A DNA stretch of 64,000 bases. Origin: SAR86 cluster bacterium (GTDB taxonomy: Bacteria; Pseudomonadota; Gammaproteobacteria; Magnimaribacterales; Magnimaribacteraceae). Positions 62,677 to 64,000 of this stretch are shown here, piece by piece; positions within the stretch are counted from its first letter, which is position 1, and each line of letters begins with the position of its first letter. The stretch spans positions 124,001-188,000 of the forward strand of contig JAKUUM010000001.1 in NCBI GenBank assembly GCA_022447065.1, written 5' to 3'. Position numbers and translations under genes: made by a program. The notes beneath the pieces are model-generated. The model was not told the origin of the DNA. It did not search any database and worked only from the letters and a program-made list of their open reading frames with translations.

Positions 62677-63936
62677 ATGCAGTTATCAGAATTAAAAACT
62701 TTACCCGTACAAGAACTTATAAGTCTTGGGGAAGGGCATGGGGTAGAGAATGCTGCCCGAATGAAAAGAGAAGATATTGTTTTTGGTATCCTAAAGAATA
62801 AAGCCAAGCAAGGGGAAGATATTGATGGAGGAGGTGTTCTAGAAATCCTTCAAGATGGTTTTGGTTTTCTAAGATCTCCAGATTCTTCTTACTTATCTGG
62901 ACCTGATGATATTTATGTTTCTCCAAGTCAAATACGAAGATTTGGATTAAGAACTGGGGATACGGTTCTAGGGAAGATAAGGCCACCCAAAGAAGGAGAA
63001 AGATATTTTGCGATATTGAAGATTGAAAAAATAAATTTTGATGAACCAGATCAAGCTAAAAACAGGGTATCTTTTGAAAACCTCACTCCACTGTTTCCTG
63101 ATCAGCGGATGGTTTTAGAATCTGGTAGTGGTAGCACAGAAGATCTTTCTGCACGGGTTATTGATTTGACCGCTCCAACTGGTAAGGGTCAGAGATCCTT
63201 AATAGTTTCTCCACCCAAAGCAGGAAAGACTTTATTACTCCAAAGCATCGCCCATTCAATTGAAAAAAATCATCCAGAATGCATAGTTATGGTCTTACTT
63301 GTTGATGAAAGACCAGAAGAAGTGACTGAAATGGTTCGTTCTGTGAAAGGTGAGGTTATCGCTAGTACATTCGACGAACCTGCTACAAGGCATGTTCAAG
63401 TAGCTAACATGGTTATTAACAAGGCGAGAAGACTCGTTGAGCACAAAAAAGATGTAGTGATTCTTCTTGATTCCATAACAAGATTGGCAAGAGCTTATAA
63501 TTCAACTCAAGCAGCTTCAGGAAAGATACTCACCGGTGGAGTAGACGCTAATGCGCTTGAGAAACCAAAAAGATTTTTTGGTGCAGCAAGAAATATAGAG
63601 GGAGGAGGCAGCTTAACTATCATTGCAACTGCCCTTATCGATACAGGTTCAAGAATGGATGAAGTTATCTTTGAGGAATTTAAAGGAACCGGTAATTCTG
63701 AAATAAACCTTGATAGGAAGATTGCAGAAAGAAGAGTGTTTCCAGCTATAAATATTCGAAAAACAGGTACAAGGAGAGAAGATCTTCTTACTACTGACTC
63801 AGAACTTCGTCATATTAATATTCTAAGAAAATTACTTAGCGAAATGGAAGATACGGCGGCCATGGAATGGGTTCTAGATAAACTGAAGGATTTCAAGACT
63901 AATGCAGAATTCTTCGAATCCATGAAAAGAAAGTAA
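62677..63936 (+). CDS. rho: transcription termination factor Rho
   Basis: 419 residues from ATG 62677, identical in length to E. coli Rho; a longer frame upstream is not conserved. The RNA-binding cold-shock-like domain ([34 protein letters not shown]), P-loop [11 protein letters not shown], Walker [17 protein letters not shown]-loop/Q-loop [20 protein letters not shown] and the C-terminal region are complete. It unwinds RNA-DNA hybrids to end transcription. The sequence 63937-64000 after it holds no supported feature. Confidence 0.97.
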   Translation: MQLSELKTLPVQELISLGEGHGVENAARMKREDIVFGILKNKAKQGEDIDGGGVLEILQDGFGFLRSPDSSYLSGPDDIYVSPSQIRRFGLRTGDTVLGKIRPPKEGERYFAILKIEKINFDEPDQAKNRVSFENLTPLFPDQRMVLESGSGSTEDLSARVIDLTAPTGKGQRSLIVSPPKAGKTLLLQSIAHSIEKNHPECIVMVLLVDERPEEVTEMVRSVKGEVIASTFDEPATRHVQVANMVINKARRLVEHKKDVVILLDSITRLARAYNSTQAASGKILTGGVDANALEKPKRFFGAARNIEGGGSLTIIATALIDTGSRMDEVIFEEFKGTGNSEINLDRKIAERRVFPAINIRKTGTRREDLLTTDSELRHINILRKLLSEMEDTAAMEWVLDKLKDFKTNAEFFESMKRK

Positions 63937-64000
63937 CTTTTATTCCTTAATAGCCATCTCCTTCTTTTTTTCAGCTTTCCTATTTGTTTTAAATAAGGAG

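Overview
The window is AT-rich bacterial chromosome with dense, short-spaced operons. It is most likely from a free-living marine gammaproteobacterium with a streamlined genome, of the SAR86 or a similar oligotrophic type. Evidence for this: the gammaproteobacterial cell-wall/translation block (proA-nadD-rsfS-rlmH-mrdA-mrdB-mltB-dacA, with leuS-lptE-holA convergent to it), a homodimeric AceE-type pyruvate dehydrogenase, a Pseudomonas-like dsbD-aroQ-accB-accC arrangement, and several P450, acyl-CoA and carotenoid-cleavage genes of the kind common in marine heterotrophs. The clade is an inference; no rRNA is present to settle it.

Left part (1-12.5 kb) is an accessory region abutting the 3' end of a tRNA-Lys(CTT) gene (12391-12466, minus strand). 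From left to right it carries a truncated membrane-protein gene, a DAPG/phloretin-hydrolase-like gene, an L-cysteate sulfo-lyase-like gene, katG with codon use unlike its neighbours, the pyruvate dehydrogenase operon lpd-aceE-aceF, and a CYP153-type P450 with its 2Fe-2S ferredoxin. Partial copies of the tRNA-Lys 3' half lie at 10541-10629 (good copy, 80/89 identical to the tRNA end plus flank) and 2194-2230 (decayed). They divide the region into segments, as expected if gene cassettes had been inserted one after another at the tRNA. No integrase gene is visible.

12.5-16.5 kb: a DUF3501 operon with two unlisted mini-genes, a Fur-box-like palindrome, coaD, mutM and tolC. At 16570-16829 is a clean internal-deletion scar of thiC, leaving about 44 codons from each end. 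16.8-21.2 kb: a co-directional cluster of peroxiredoxin, a second P450, a DUF7064/AttH-like protein, an APH-fold kinase and a helical protein, probably for oxidative processing of an unidentified substrate. 21.2-27 kb: two small membrane proteins, a beta-propeller lipoprotein, and parE-parC (topoisomerase IV).

27-42.9 kb: acyl-CoA and lipid-type functions (two hot-dog thioesterases, acyl-CoA dehydrogenase, CaiB/BaiF CoA-transferase, esterase, saccharopine-dehydrogenase-like reductase, MBL hydrolase, aldo/keto reductase), PPi-type phosphofructokinase, mpl, an M19 dipeptidase, a LON-domain protein, an MDR reductase next to a carotenoid oxygenase, and DedA. Several first genes here have a TATAAT 5-8 bp before the start codon, suggesting leaderless mRNAs.

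42.9-64 kb is core genome: proline/NAD synthesis, rod-shape peptidoglycan machinery, D-amino-acid transaminase, the LPS-assembly and leuS operon, acetyl-CoA carboxylase biotin subunits, aroQ, a stand-alone DsbD-alpha domain gene overlapping head-to-head with a PCuAC copper-chaperone gene, yejF, ilvD, trxA behind a sigma-32-type promoter, and rho. rlmH carries a +1 frameshift at GTT-TAA-C. No rRNA, CRISPR array, insertion sequence or replication origin was seen.
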